Below, piece after piece: positions 47,069 to 56,470 of a stretch of 64,000 nt of DNA (the first letter of the stretch is position 1; the number at the start of each line of letters is the position of its first letter). Source of the stretch: Streptomyces sp. NBC_01551 (lineage in GTDB: Bacteria > Actinomycetota > Actinomycetes > Streptomycetales > Streptomycetaceae). Below the pieces are notes generated by a model. The model saw nothing but the letters and a program-made list of their open reading frames with translations. It searched no databases and was not told where the DNA came from. The stretch spans positions 2,316,001 to 2,380,000 of the forward strand of contig NZ_JAPEPX010000001.1 in assembly GCF_026339935.1 (NCBI RefSeq). Direction: 5' to 3'. The translations under genes were made by a program, and so were the position numbers.

Positions 47069-47662
47069 ATGGAGCCCACCACCCTGACCACCACGCTGAG
47101 CACCGCGCGACTGCTGCTGCGGCCCTTCGGCCCCGCCGACGAGGACGCGGTGTACGCCGCCTGCCAGGATCCCGACATCCAGCGCTGGACCATGGTCCCC
47201 TCCCCGTACGAGCGGGAGCACGCCCGGACCTTCGTCGGCGAGATCGTCCCGGCCGGCTGGCGGGAGCGCAGCGGGTACAGCTTCGCCGTGCGCCTCGCGC
47301 CGGACGGCCCGCTGGTCGCCGCCGTCGGCGTCCACGTGCGCGGCGCCGAGTCGTACGAGATCGGCTACTGGGCGGTGAAGGAACACCGCGGCCGGGGCTA
47401 CATGACCGAGGCCGCCGCGGCCGTCGCCCGCTGGGCCTTCACCGAGCTGGGCGCCGGACGGCTGGAGTGGCGCGCCGAGGTCGGCAACGACGGCTCCCGC
47501 GCCGTCGCCGAGAAGGCCGGGTTCCGCATGGAGGGCACGCTGCGCGCCGCCCTGGAGGTCAAGGGCACCCTGCGCGACTGCCGGGTGGGCGCCCTGCTCC
47601 CCTCGGACCTCGGCCTGCCGTCCGCGACGCCGTACCTGCCCGCTGTCAGTGGCGCCGTCTAG
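47069..47662 (+). CDS. GNAT N-acetyltransferase, RimJ/RimL type
   Basis: 197 residues. TARLLLRPFGPADEDAVYAACQDPDIQRW is the usual opening of this group. The acetyl-CoA-binding segment is GYWAVKEHRGRGYMTEAAAAVARWAF, followed by EVGNDGSRAVAEKAGFRMEG. The substrate is unknown. Divergent from secA with a 227-base gap; 9 bases before the YcaQ-family gene, so probably co-transcribed with it. Confidence 0.92.
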   Translation: MEPTTLTTTLSTARLLLRPFGPADEDAVYAACQDPDIQRWTMVPSPYEREHARTFVGEIVPAGWRERSGYSFAVRLAPDGPLVAAVGVHVRGAESYEIGYWAVKEHRGRGYMTEAAAAVARWAFTELGAGRLEWRAEVGNDGSRAVAEKAGFRMEGTLRAALEVKGTLRDCRVGALLPSDLGLPSATPYLPAVSGAV

Positions 47663-47671
47663 GGTGCCGCC

Positions 47672-48859
47672 ATGACCACCGCCGCACCGCCGCAGCCGAC
47701 CCCTGCCGTGTCCCTGTCCGCCGATGAGGCCCGCCGGATCGCCCTGCGCGCGCAGGGCTTCCTCGGTGCGCCCGACCGGCGCGGCGGGGTGCGCGGGGTG
47801 CTGCGGCACCTGGGCGCCGTACAGCTCGACACGATCTCGGTCCTGGCCCGGTCGCACGAGCTGATCCCGTACGCGCGCCTGGGCGCGGTCGGCCGGCCGG
47901 CCGTGGAGTCGGCGTACTGGTCGGACCGGCACGCCTTCGAGTACTGGTCGCACGCGGCCTGCATCCTGCCCATCGAGGAGTGGCCGCACTTCGCGTTCCG
48001 CCGCCGGGCCAACCGGGCCCGCGGCCACCGCTGGCACGTCCTGCAGGACAAGGAGCGCTCGACGAAGGCCGTCCTGGACCGCCTCAGGGCCGACGGCCCG
48101 CTGACCTCGACCGAGCTGGGCGGCGCCAAGAACGGCGGCGAGTGGTTCGAGTGGTCCGAGACGAAGATCGCGGTGGAGTGGCTGCTCGACACCGGCGAGG
48201 TGGTCTGCAGCGAACGCCGCGGCTGGAAGCGGGTGTACGACCTGCCCGAGCGCGCCGTCCCCGACGCGCTGCTCCACGACGACCTCGACGACCACGAGTG
48301 CCTGCGCCGCCTGGTCGCCCTGGCCGGACAGTCGCTCGGGGTCGGCACCCGCGCCGACATCGCGGACTACCACCGCCTCAAGGGCGAGCAGTTCGACGCG
48401 GTGATCGAGGAGTCGGGCCTGGTCCCGGTCGAGGTCGAGGGCTGGTCCAAGCCGGCCTGGGCCGCCCCGGAGGCCCTCGCGCAGGCCCCCCGGGGCCGCC
48501 ACCGCACGACGCTGCTGTCGCCGTTCGACTCCCTGGTGTGGGACCGGCCGCGCACCGAGCGGATCTTCGGCTTCACGCACCGCCTGGAGGCGTACGTCCC
48601 CAAGCCCAAGCGGATACACGGCTACTTCGCCATGCCCTTGCTGGCGGGCGGCCGCCTGCAGGGCCGCGTCGACCCGGCCCGCGAGGGCACCACCCTGGTG
48701 GCCCGCCAGCTCTCGCTGACCACGCCGAAGGCCGCCCGCCCGATGGCGCAGGCCCTGCGCGAGGCGGCGAGCTGGGTCGGCTGCGACACGGTCCGCATCG
48801 AGCGCGCCACGTCCCCGGCCGAAGCGGAGTCCGTCGCGTCGGAACTCGCCACGCTCTGA
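47672..48859 (+). CDS. YcaQ/AlkX-type winged-helix DNA glycosylase
   Basis: 395 residues of the HTH_42 family, whose studied members unhook interstrand DNA crosslinks and bulky alkyl adducts. The family catalytic Q-x-D motif is visible as GAVQLDTISVLARSHEL. Winged-helix domains follow (STKAVLDRLRADGPLTSTELGG), then LLSPFDSLVWDRPRTERIFGF and RIHGYFAMPLL. Whether it is a housekeeping repair enzyme or a resistance copy cannot be told; no gene cluster for an alkylating product is nearby. Confidence 0.88.
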   Translation: MTTAAPPQPTPAVSLSADEARRIALRAQGFLGAPDRRGGVRGVLRHLGAVQLDTISVLARSHELIPYARLGAVGRPAVESAYWSDRHAFEYWSHAACILPIEEWPHFAFRRRANRARGHRWHVLQDKERSTKAVLDRLRADGPLTSTELGGAKNGGEWFEWSETKIAVEWLLDTGEVVCSERRGWKRVYDLPERAVPDALLHDDLDDHECLRRLVALAGQSLGVGTRADIADYHRLKGEQFDAVIEESGLVPVEVEGWSKPAWAAPEALAQAPRGRHRTTLLSPFDSLVWDRPRTERIFGFTHRLEAYVPKPKRIHGYFAMPLLAGGRLQGRVDPAREGTTLVARQLSLTTPKAARPMAQALREAASWVGCDTVRIERATSPAEAESVASELATL

Positions 48860-48900
48860 CGGGCCCCGCGAACGGCTCCGCGGATCAGGACGTCAGCGGG

Positions 48901-49632
48901 TCAGCGGATTTCCAGGATCTTCTCGCGCATCGCGTAGACCACGGCTTCCATCCTGGAGTGCAGCTGGAGCTTCTCCAGGATGTTGCGCACGTGGTTCTTC
49001 ACGGTGTTCTCGGAAATGAACAACTCCTTGGCGATGTCCCGGTTGTTCATCCCGGTGGCGACCAGCTTCAGGACTTCGAGCTCCCGGTCCGTGAGCCGCG
49101 GCGCCGGCACCAGCCGCCGCTCGTCGGTGCGCTGGATCATCGACTTGAACTCGGTCAGCAGCTTCGACGCCATCGAGGGGCTGATCTGCGACTGCCCGTC
49201 GGCCACGGCGCGAATCGCGGTGGCCACCTCGTCGGTCGAGATCTCCTTCAGCAGATATCCCGTCGCGCCCGCCTTGATCGCGTCGTAGAGGTCCGCCTCC
49301 TCGTCGCTGATCGTCAGCATGATGATCTTGGCCGAGGGCGCCACTTCCTTGATCGACGTACACGCCTCGATCCCACCGCGCCTCGGCATCCGCACGTCCA
49401 TCAGCACGATGTCCGGCAGCAGGTCCGCTGCCTTGTCCACGGCCTCCGCGCCGTCCCCGGCCTCACCGACGACCTGGATGTCCTCCTCCTGCGCGAGCAC
49501 GATCTCCAGCCCGCGCCGGAACAGCGCGTGGTCGTCCACCACGAGGACTCGGATCGGCTCGCCGGCAGAGCTCCGGGGAGCCCCACAGTCCGCACCGTCG
49601 TCGCCGCGTGCCGGTCCGAAGCTGTCCGCCAT
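48901..49632 (-). CDS. NarL/LuxR-type response regulator, orphan
   Basis: 243 residues. Receiver domain: VLVVDDHALFRRGLE, phospho-acceptor Asp in IVLMDVRMPRRGG, LTISDEEAD and Lys in GYLLKEIS. LuxR helix-turn-helix: LTDRELEVLKLVATGMNNRDIAKELFISENTVKNHVRNILEKL. No histidine kinase gene is adjacent, so the signal partner is unknown. ATG 49632 with GGGGGAGGAACG upstream fixes the start. Next to, and downstream of, the hpf gene. Confidence 0.94.
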   Translation of the reverse strand: MADSFGPARGDDGADCGAPRSSAGEPIRVLVVDDHALFRRGLEIVLAQEEDIQVVGEAGDGAEAVDKAADLLPDIVLMDVRMPRRGGIEACTSIKEVAPSAKIIMLTISDEEADLYDAIKAGATGYLLKEISTDEVATAIRAVADGQSQISPSMASKLLTEFKSMIQRTDERRLVPAPRLTDRELEVLKLVATGMNNRDIAKELFISENTVKNHVRNILEKLQLHSRMEAVVYAMREKILEIR

Positions 49633-49797
49633 CGTTCCTCCCCCTGCATGTGCCGAGCCGCCGCACCAACCCGGCGGGGTCGGCCGCCGGTTGACTGCCC
49701 GCCATGATTCCATGCCCGCGCCGTCCCCCGGGGGCTTCCGCGAGCCACACTGGCGCATACGAGTCGTCCGCGCGCCCTCCGGGCCCGCTCACAGGAG

Positions 49798-49834
49798 TGC
49801 CCCTGCGGGTCGCGACGGGCGTCCCGCAGGGGCA
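49798..49834. terminator. hpf terminator hairpin
   Basis: Arms tgcccctgcggg and cccgcaggggca with a 13-base loop, 13 bases beyond the hpf stop codon. Confidence 0.75.
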
Positions 49835-49846
49835 GCGAACAAAGGA

Positions 49847-50542
49847 TCAGCCGCCGAGCGCCCCGCCGGCTCCCGCGCCGGATTCGGCGGACGTGGAGGC
49901 CTGGTCGGAGTTGAGGTGGATCACGCCGTAGTCATAGCCGTGGCGCCGGTAGACGACGCTCGGCATCTTCGTGTCGGAGTCGACGAACAGGTAGAAGTCA
50001 TGGCCGACCAGCTCCATCTCGTACAGAGCCTGGTCGAGCGACATGGGTGCGGCCGAGTGCGTCTTCTCGCGGACGATGAGCGGGCCTTCGCCCTGCACTT
50101 CGAGTGACCCGATCCGAGTGGTCGGGATCGCGTCGGCCTGCTCCTCGGAGAACGGCTGGCCGTTGGCGTTCAGCTGGGCCACGCCCGGCACCACGTCGGC
50201 GACCTCGGCCGCCGAGAGCCGGCCGCTGCCACGGCGGGTGTACCGCTTGTCGTGCTGCTTGCGCAGCCGGGCCTCCAGCTTGTCCTGAGCCAGGTCCAGC
50301 GCCGCGTACGCGTCTGCGGCCGAGGCTTCTGCCCGGATGACGGGGCCCCGCGAGTGCAGGGTGATCTCCACGCGGTCGGAACGGTCGGCCTGGCGCGGGT
50401 TGTGCTCCTTGGACACCTCGACGTCCAAGCTGATCACCTTGGCGTCGAGCTTCTGGATCCGCTCGGGATTCAGCTTCTCTGCCACGTGCTTGCGGAACCG
50501 CTCGGGCACTTCGGTCTTGCGGCCCTTGACGACGATGTCCAC
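49847..50542 (-). CDS. hpf: Ribosome hibernation promoting factor, long form
   Basis: 231 residues. The N-terminal domain (VDIVVKGRKTEVPERFRKHVAEKL, VSKEHNPRQADRSDRVEITL) binds the 30S decoding site. The C-terminal domain (MELVGHDFYLFVDSDTKMPSVVYRRHGYDYGVIHL) dimerises ribosomes into 100S particles. Start GTG 50542 has GGAG six bases upstream and matches the family start. An open frame reaches back to 50665 behind another, very strong GGGGGAGGAGG, so an N-extended form or small upstream peptide cannot be excluded. Confidence 0.95.
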   Translation of the reverse strand: MDIVVKGRKTEVPERFRKHVAEKLNPERIQKLDAKVISLDVEVSKEHNPRQADRSDRVEITLHSRGPVIRAEASAADAYAALDLAQDKLEARLRKQHDKRYTRRGSGRLSAAEVADVVPGVAQLNANGQPFSEEQADAIPTTRIGSLEVQGEGPLIVREKTHSAAPMSLDQALYEMELVGHDFYLFVDSDTKMPSVVYRRHGYDYGVIHLNSDQASTSAESGAGAGGALGG

Positions 50543-50898
50543 GCAGAACTCCGTTCCCGGATAGCTCCGCCTCATGGGGCGAAGCGTCTCCCTTTCGCAC
50601 CAGACTCCGGTGAGCACCGGAGCCTCGGACTTGGCGACTTTCACCTCCTCCTCCCCCATCGGCAAGATCTACACCCCACCGACTTCGGAGTCGAGAGACA
50701 GCCTCTGACACGAAGATCCGAAGCGTTTCGAAACGTGCGATCCGATGCGTGGGGCCCAAGGCTCGCCAGTTCCTCACAACCGAACATATCTCTCTATGCC
50801 GGTTGTCGGCACCCGCTACCGGAACGTACCTCCGATCAGGTGGCCATTCCCTCGTACTACCTGCAACGATGCGCCTTCCCCTCCAGTTCCAAATCTAT
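50543..50898. promoter_or_regulatory. hpf upstream region with palindrome
   Basis: 356 bases. It contains the perfect 12-bp palindrome cgtttcgaaacg (50724-50735), about 180 bases before the hpf start. A strong ribosome-site-like GGGGGAGGAGG lies at about 50646-50656. HPF genes are often stress-controlled; the controlling factor here is not identifiable from sequence. Confidence 0.45.
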
Positions 50899-51666
50899 TC
50901 ACAGGTTTTTTGGTCTGTCCGGGTTGCGCACGAGATCTCCCCGCCCGAACGAGTCCGCGGGGGCCGCGACCACGGCCGCCGCGGCCACCGGACCGAGCCC
51001 CGCCGCGCGCACCGCCCGCGCCGCCTCGGCGAGCGTGGCGCCGGTGGTGACGATGTCGTCCACGAGCAAGATCCGCGGCCGGGCCAGCCCGTCGCCCTGC
51101 GCCGCCGCAGCCCCGCTGAGCAGCAGTTTCACCCCGTCACGGGGCACCTCCAGGGCGCCCGCGAGGTTCGTCTTGCGCTCCCGCGCCCCCAGCCCCGACT
51201 GGTCCGCGACCTGCCGCCGCAGCCGCAGTACGGGCGCCACCCGCGCCGGAACACCGGCCCGCCGCAGCCGCGCCGAGGCGGCCAGGGCGATCCTGCGCGC
51301 CGGATCGTGCCCGCGCGCCCGCGTCCGCCGCCGCGCCGACGGAACCGGAATCAGCGCCAACTCCCCCGCGCACCCCGGCGCGGCCGCCCGGACGGCTCCC
51401 GCGAGGGCGGTGCCGAGCACCCCGGCCAGGGGCAGCGCCCCACGCTCCTTGTGGGCCAGTACGACCCCTCGTACCGCCCCTCCGTACGCGGCGGCCGCAT
51501 ACACCGCGGGCAGCCCCGCCGGAGCCGCACAGGGCCGCACACACCCCGCCCCGGCCCCGCTGAGCGCCGCCCGACACCCGCCGCACAGCGCCGCGCGGGC
51601 GGCCCCGCAGCCGGCGCAGTCGACCGGCAGGACCAGCCCGGCGAGCTCCCGCCACCATCCCCGCAT
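50899..51666 (-). CDS. comF: ComF-family phosphoribosyltransferase-like protein
   Basis: 255 residues. The N-terminal Cys-rich part (CAGCGAARAALCGGCRAAL) could bind zinc. The C-terminal phosphoribosyltransferase domain has RTRARGHDPARRIA and the PRPP-binding motif ILLVDDIVTTGATLAEAA. In competent bacteria ComF aids DNA uptake; its role in Streptomyces is unknown. Lies downstream of lpqB (77 bases) in the same direction, so probably part of the mtrA-mtrB-lpqB transcript. Confidence 0.92.
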   Translation of the reverse strand: MRGWWRELAGLVLPVDCAGCGAARAALCGGCRAALSGAGAGCVRPCAAPAGLPAVYAAAAYGGAVRGVVLAHKERGALPLAGVLGTALAGAVRAAAPGCAGELALIPVPSARRRTRARGHDPARRIALAASARLRRAGVPARVAPVLRLRRQVADQSGLGARERKTNLAGALEVPRDGVKLLLSGAAAAQGDGLARPRILLVDDIVTTGATLAEAARAVRAAGLGPVAAAAVVAAPADSFGRGDLVRNPDRPKNL

Positions 51667-51742
51667 ACGAGCACTGTGCCGGGCCGGGCCGGCCCGCCGC
51701 CACCCCTGTGGACAACTCCGTGCAGGGGACTGAACCCGCAGG

Positions 51743-53599
51743 TCAGCCGGGGTAGACCGGAGCGGTGCCGCCCGCCGCCGCCGTGCGCCACTGCGCCCCC
51801 GGCGGCAGCCAGACGATGCCGTCGTCCTCCGAGTACGCCACCACGGGCTTGTTCTCGTCCTCGGACGCCGCGATCGCGCTCAGCCCGGTCGCCCCGGGCA
51901 GGCTCGCCGCGACCATCGAGCCGTCGGCCAGCATGTAGCGGGCCTGCACGACCCCGCCGCTCTCCCGGCCCACCACCAGCAGCCGGCCGCGCGGCGCCCA
52001 GCTCATCGCCGTCACGTCGGCCATCTGCGGGGCCGCCGGGCGCAGCTCGCGCACCGACACCCCCGAGGCGTCCGCCTTGCCCTCGGGCCGCTCGATCCGC
52101 CCGATGAACAGGTTCTTGCGCCCGCCGTCCTTCTCGACGAGGAGCGCGATCCGCACCCCGTCGGAGGACGCCTTCAGCGCGGAGATCCGGCCGCTGCCGA
52201 GCCCGGACACCTCGACCTTCTGCGGGGTTCCGGTCCCGCCGGGCACCCGCCACAGCGCCGCGTTCTGCGGATCCAGGTCCGCGATCCACAGGTCGCCCAG
52301 GGCGTCCCAGCTGGGTGCCGTCAGCTTGCCGGCCTTGCTGGTCAGCACCGGCGCCGGCATCGCGCCGGCGGTCGTCAGGTTGACGACGTACAGCCCGTGC
52401 CCGTCCTGGGAGACCACCCCGGCGCGCTTCTCGTCGTAGGAGACCGCCGCCGAGCCGGCCTTGAAGGCGGTGGCGGTGGACAGCGGCCCCGGCGCCGGCT
52501 CGGGCTTCTCCTGGTGCTGCTGGTCCTCGCTGTTGACGTCGAGGGTCATCCGGACCAGCCGGGCGTCCCTGTCGACGTAGTACTGGTGGTCCGGGCTCTG
52601 CGGCCGGTTCGCCATGGCCGCCGCGGCGGCACCCGTCACCGAACAGAGCGAGGACTTGCCGTCGGGGCCCACGAGTTCGACCCGGTCGAGCCGGGAGGCC
52701 GTCAGTTCCTTGACGGTGTACAGGAGTTGCGCGGCCATCTTCTGGCACTGCGGGTGCGCGACGTTGTCGGCCTTCGCGTTCAGCGGCACCCGCAGCGTGT
52801 TCTGGCCGTCGTACGAAAGGGACTTGGTGCCGTCGCGCAGCGCCGTCCCGCTGGGGAAGCTGGAGGTGACGACCGGGCCGAGCCACTTCGACGGGCCGGC
52901 CAGCAGCGACTGCACGGTCTGCGTGGTGGGGTCCATCCGCGACGCGGGGTCGCTGCGCTGGCGCACGTACACCGGGTCGGCCACGAGCGTGGAGCCCGCG
53001 AAGTAGTACTTGTTGACCGGCTTGTAGATGCGCTGGAAGTCGGACTCGCTGAGCACGAGGCTGCTGGGCGGGGTGGCGATCCGCCACTGCTTGTTGACCT
53101 GGACCAGCTGGAGGTACTCCTCGTAGCGCCCGCCGCCGGTCTCCGGCTGGTACGCGCTGCGCTCGTCCACCGTGGCGAGCTTCTTGCCGGTCACCTTCCA
53201 GCGGGGCTGCTCGGGCTCCTTCTCGCCGGGCACCGGGTACCGGTCGAGGCCGGCGGAGAGCACGGTGACGGCCGAGCCGGGCTTCCAGTTCTTCGCGGCG
53301 TCCTCGGTGAGGTACTTGCGGGCGGTGTCCAGCATCGGGTCGTCGCTGGTCATCGCCTCCAGGAAGCCGTCGACGATCTCGGCCGGGCTGGCCTTGTCGG
53401 CGGGCGGCACCCCGAACACCCTGACCTGCGAGTCCACGCCGTGCGAGGCCTGCACCTGCCGGATCTCACCGCTGTCGGGCATCGAGGCGCAGCCGGCCAG
53501 CAGCAGGGCGGCCAGTGTGGCCGAGCCCAGCGCGGCGCACTCCCGCGCGCTCGGCGGTCTGCGGCCCGGTTCGCGGGAACCCCTGGGCTCAGCGTCCAC
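51743..53599 (-). CDS. lpqB: Lipoprotein LpqB, partner of the MtrAB system
   Basis: 618 residues. A signal segment with lipobox LLLAGC (lipidated Cys at about residue 37) precedes a GerMN-like domain (VNKYYFAGSTLVADPVYVRQ, VQSLLAGPSKWLGPVV) and a C-terminal beta-propeller-like region with WD-type repeats. In mycobacteria LpqB binds the MtrB sensor part and modulates signalling. GTG 53599 with AGGAGG upstream; overlaps the mtrB end by 11 bases, so it is translationally coupled. Confidence 0.94.
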   Translation of the reverse strand: MDAEPRGSREPGRRPPSARECAALGSATLAALLLAGCASMPDSGEIRQVQASHGVDSQVRVFGVPPADKASPAEIVDGFLEAMTSDDPMLDTARKYLTEDAAKNWKPGSAVTVLSAGLDRYPVPGEKEPEQPRWKVTGKKLATVDERSAYQPETGGGRYEEYLQLVQVNKQWRIATPPSSLVLSESDFQRIYKPVNKYYFAGSTLVADPVYVRQRSDPASRMDPTTQTVQSLLAGPSKWLGPVVTSSFPSGTALRDGTKSLSYDGQNTLRVPLNAKADNVAHPQCQKMAAQLLYTVKELTASRLDRVELVGPDGKSSLCSVTGAAAAAMANRPQSPDHQYYVDRDARLVRMTLDVNSEDQQHQEKPEPAPGPLSTATAFKAGSAAVSYDEKRAGVVSQDGHGLYVVNLTTAGAMPAPVLTSKAGKLTAPSWDALGDLWIADLDPQNAALWRVPGGTGTPQKVEVSGLGSGRISALKASSDGVRIALLVEKDGGRKNLFIGRIERPEGKADASGVSVRELRPAAPQMADVTAMSWAPRGRLLVVGRESGGVVQARYMLADGSMVAASLPGATGLSAIAASEDENKPVVAYSEDDGIVWLPPGAQWRTAAAGGTAPVYPG

Positions 53600-55544
53600 C
53601 TGTTCCGTCCTCCTGTGCTGCCTGATCGGCCGCCCGGGCCACGACACGGGCCCCGTTGCCCGGCAGGGCGGTCGGGTCCGCGGGCACCGGCAGCGCGCCG
53701 GCGACCGCGGAGCGCGGCGGTATGGGCGAGCGGTCCGCGCCGTCCCCGGGCCGCTGGGTCGCCGCCGAGGCGCCCGCACCGGCCGCCTCGGCGGCGGCCC
53801 GGGCCCGGTTGGCCCGGGAATCCTCCGGCTCCAGCGGGATCGGGGAGCCGCGCAGGGGCTCGTCGGCGGTCCGGGGCAGGGTCAGGCGGAACTGCGAGCC
53901 GCCGCCCGGCTCGCCCCACGCCTGGAGCCAGCCGCCGTGCAGCCGGGCGTCCTCGACGGCGATGGACAGGCCGAGGCCGGTCCCGCCGGTGGTACGGGCG
54001 CGGGCCGGGTCGGCCCGCCAGAAGCGGTTGAAGACGCGGGTGGCCTCGCCGGGCTTGAGCCCGACCCCGTAGTCCCTGACGGCCACGGCGACGGCCCCGC
54101 CCGCCGAGGCGAGCCGGACCACCACGTCGCGGCCCTCGCCGTGCTCCACGGCGTTGACGACGAGGTTGCGCAGCACCCGCTCCACGCGGCGGGCGTCGGC
54201 CTCCGCTATCACCGGCTGGGTGTCGCCGAGGACCCGGATGCGGGTGCCCTTGTGCTCCGCGAGCGGCTCCGCGCCGTCGATGACCCGGCGTACGACGTCG
54301 CGCAGGTCGACGGGCTCGGCCTCCAGCGCGGCCGCGCCCGCGTCGAACCGGCTGATCTCCAGCAGGTCGGCGAGCAGCGACTCGAACCGGTCGAGCTGAC
54401 CGGCGAGGAGCTCGGCGGACCGTGCGGTGACGGGGTCGAAGTCGACACGCGCGTCGTGGATGACGTCGGCGGCCATCCGGACCGTGGTGAGCGGGGTCCG
54501 CAGCTCGTGCGAGACGTCGGAGACGAACCTGCGCTGCAGCCGGGACAGGTCCTCCAGCTGCTGGATCTTGAGCTGGAGGTTCTGGGCCATCTTGTTGAAG
54601 GCCTCGCCCAGGCGGGCGATGTCGTCCTCGCCGGTGACCTTCATCCGCTCCTGGAGCCGCCCGGCCGAGAGCCGCTCGGCGATCCCGGCGGCCATCCGGA
54701 CGGGGGTCACGACCTGCCGTACGACGAGCCACGCGATGGCGCCCAGCAGTACGACGACGAACACGCCCGCGGTCGCGAAGGTGACCTTGACCAGGTTGAG
54801 GGACTCCTCCTCCTGCGTCAGCGGGAAGAGATAGTACAGGTCGTACGGGTCGCCGTTGATGTCGGTGAGCCGCTTGCCCACCACCAGCGCGGGTTCCGGG
54901 TCCTTCTCGCCGGTCCCGGAGGTGTACTTGATCTCCGAGAAGGTCTTGAAGGTGCCGGTGGCGTGGTTGACGGCCTCGCGCAGCCCCAGCGGGACGCTCG
55001 CGGTCGGGTCCACGTTGCCGGAGGCGCGGGCGCCCCTGACGCCCTGGGCGCCGGGCGGGCCCTGCTCACCGGTCCCGGCGCCGAGCGCGGCCACCTCGAA
55101 GGCGGTCTGGCCGCCACTGGCGAGCTGTTTGACCAGCGAGTTCATCCAGGTGCTGGCGTCCCGGCCGACCTTGTTGTCGGTGGCGTCGGGCCCGTCCACG
55201 GCCGACGGCGTGTTGGCCTTCTCCTGGGCGACCGCGAACCCGCCCGCGGCCTGGCTCTGCGCGGCCTGCTCCTTGGCGTCGAGGAGACCCTTGCTGACCT
55301 GCGCGATGACGACGAACCCCAGCGCGAGGACCACGGCCAGCGACATCAGCAGCGTCGCCGCGACCACCCGGAGCTGGATGTTGCGCCGCCACAGCCGGAC
55401 AGCCGGAAGCAGCGGCCGGCGCACGAGACGTACGAACAGCCGCAGCACAGGGCCGCCGGGCGCTCCGTCGGCGGTCTGACGGAGCCGCCGACCGCCCCTC
55501 AGGACCCCTCGGCGGGAGTCGCTGGGGGACTTGCCGGGCTGCAC
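53589..55544 (-). CDS. mtrB: Sensor histidine kinase MtrB
   Basis: 651 residues. Two membrane helices (VVAATLLMSLAVVLALGFVVIAQ and FATAGVFVVVLLGAIAWLVV) flank an outer sensor of about 200 residues. HAMP, then the dimerisation H-box DVSHELRTPLTTVRMAAD (His at about 345), N-box RNLVVNAVEHGEG, DYGVGL and GGTGLGLSI. The C-terminal tail (about 90 residues) is Ala/Pro-rich. GTG 55544 is two bases after the mtrA stop; GTG 55577 is an alternative. Phosphorylates MtrA. Confidence 0.96.
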   Translation of the reverse strand: MQPGKSPSDSRRGVLRGGRRLRQTADGAPGGPVLRLFVRLVRRPLLPAVRLWRRNIQLRVVAATLLMSLAVVLALGFVVIAQVSKGLLDAKEQAAQSQAAGGFAVAQEKANTPSAVDGPDATDNKVGRDASTWMNSLVKQLASGGQTAFEVAALGAGTGEQGPPGAQGVRGARASGNVDPTASVPLGLREAVNHATGTFKTFSEIKYTSGTGEKDPEPALVVGKRLTDINGDPYDLYYLFPLTQEEESLNLVKVTFATAGVFVVVLLGAIAWLVVRQVVTPVRMAAGIAERLSAGRLQERMKVTGEDDIARLGEAFNKMAQNLQLKIQQLEDLSRLQRRFVSDVSHELRTPLTTVRMAADVIHDARVDFDPVTARSAELLAGQLDRFESLLADLLEISRFDAGAAALEAEPVDLRDVVRRVIDGAEPLAEHKGTRIRVLGDTQPVIAEADARRVERVLRNLVVNAVEHGEGRDVVVRLASAGGAVAVAVRDYGVGLKPGEATRVFNRFWRADPARARTTGGTGLGLSIAVEDARLHGGWLQAWGEPGGGSQFRLTLPRTADEPLRGSPIPLEPEDSRANRARAAAEAAGAGASAATQRPGDGADRSPIPPRSAVAGALPVPADPTALPGNGARVVARAADQAAQEDGTGGR

Positions 55545-55545
55545 G

Positions 55546-56235
55546 TCAGCTCGGTCCGGCCTTGTAGCCGACACCACGCACCGTCACGACGATCTCAGGG
55601 CGCTCCGGGTCCTTCTCGACCTTGGAGCGCAGCCGCTGCACGTGCACGTTGACCAGGCGGGTGTCCGCCGCGTGCCGGTAGCCCCAGACCTGCTCCAGCA
55701 GCACCTCACGGGTGAAGACCTGCCAGGGCTTGCGCGCGAGGGCGACCAGCAGGTCGAACTCCAGCGGGGTCAGCGCGATCGAGGCACCGTCCCGCTTCAC
55801 GGAGTGCCCGGCCACGTCGATGACCAGGTCACCGATGGCCAGCTGCTCCGGCGCGGGCTCCTCCGAGCGGCGCAGGCGGGCCCGGATGCGGGCCACCAGC
55901 TCCTTCGGCTTGAACGGCTTGACGATGTAGTCGTCGGCCCCGGACTCCAGGCCCACGACGACGTCGACCGTGTCGCTCTTCGCGGTGAGCATGACGATCG
56001 GCACGCCGGACTCGGCCCGGATCAGCCTGCAGACCTCTATGCCGTCCCGACCGGGCAGCATGAGGTCGAGCAGCACGAGATCCGGCTTCGCCTCCCGGAA
56101 GGCAGCCAGTGCCTTGTCGCCGTCCGCTACGAACGACGGCTCAAAACCTTCTCCACGCAGCACAATGCCGAGCATCTCGGCCAGCGCGGTGTCGTCGTCG
56201 ACGACAAGGACTCGTCCCTTCATGCTTGACATCAT
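55546..56235 (-). CDS. mtrA: Response regulator MtrA
   Basis: 229 residues, OmpR family. Receiver: RVLVVDDDTALAEMLG, Asp in LVLLDLMLPGRDG, TAKSD, and Lys in DYIVKPFKPKEL. Winged helix: LTPLEFDLLVALARKPWQVFTREVLLEQVWGYRH ... RLRSKVEKDPERPEIVVTVRGVGYKAG. It controls cell-envelope, development and nitrogen genes in Streptomyces. The start ATG at 56235 (MMSSMKGRV) is followed by another ATG at 56223. GTAAC, resembling half of an MtrA site, occurs about 25 bases upstream. Confidence 0.97.
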   Translation of the reverse strand: MMSSMKGRVLVVDDDTALAEMLGIVLRGEGFEPSFVADGDKALAAFREAKPDLVLLDLMLPGRDGIEVCRLIRAESGVPIVMLTAKSDTVDVVVGLESGADDYIVKPFKPKELVARIRARLRRSEEPAPEQLAIGDLVIDVAGHSVKRDGASIALTPLEFDLLVALARKPWQVFTREVLLEQVWGYRHAADTRLVNVHVQRLRSKVEKDPERPEIVVTVRGVGYKAGPS

Positions 56236-56470
56236 CCCATTAGCTAATCGTTACCTGGCGGTGAGCTGTCCCACAGCCAAAAGGGCTGGAAATCGCCCCT
56301 CGGACCTGCGTGGTGATCAGGACGTCCAGTCTCCCTCGGATCGGGGTGACAATTGAGAGTACGGGCGGCCGGGATACCGGGGGGACGGCCGGTCCGTTCG
56401 GCGTTCCCCCATGGCACGATGGCAGCCGACCAGCGCGCCCGCTCCGGCAGGTGCACGTGAAGGAGCGACG

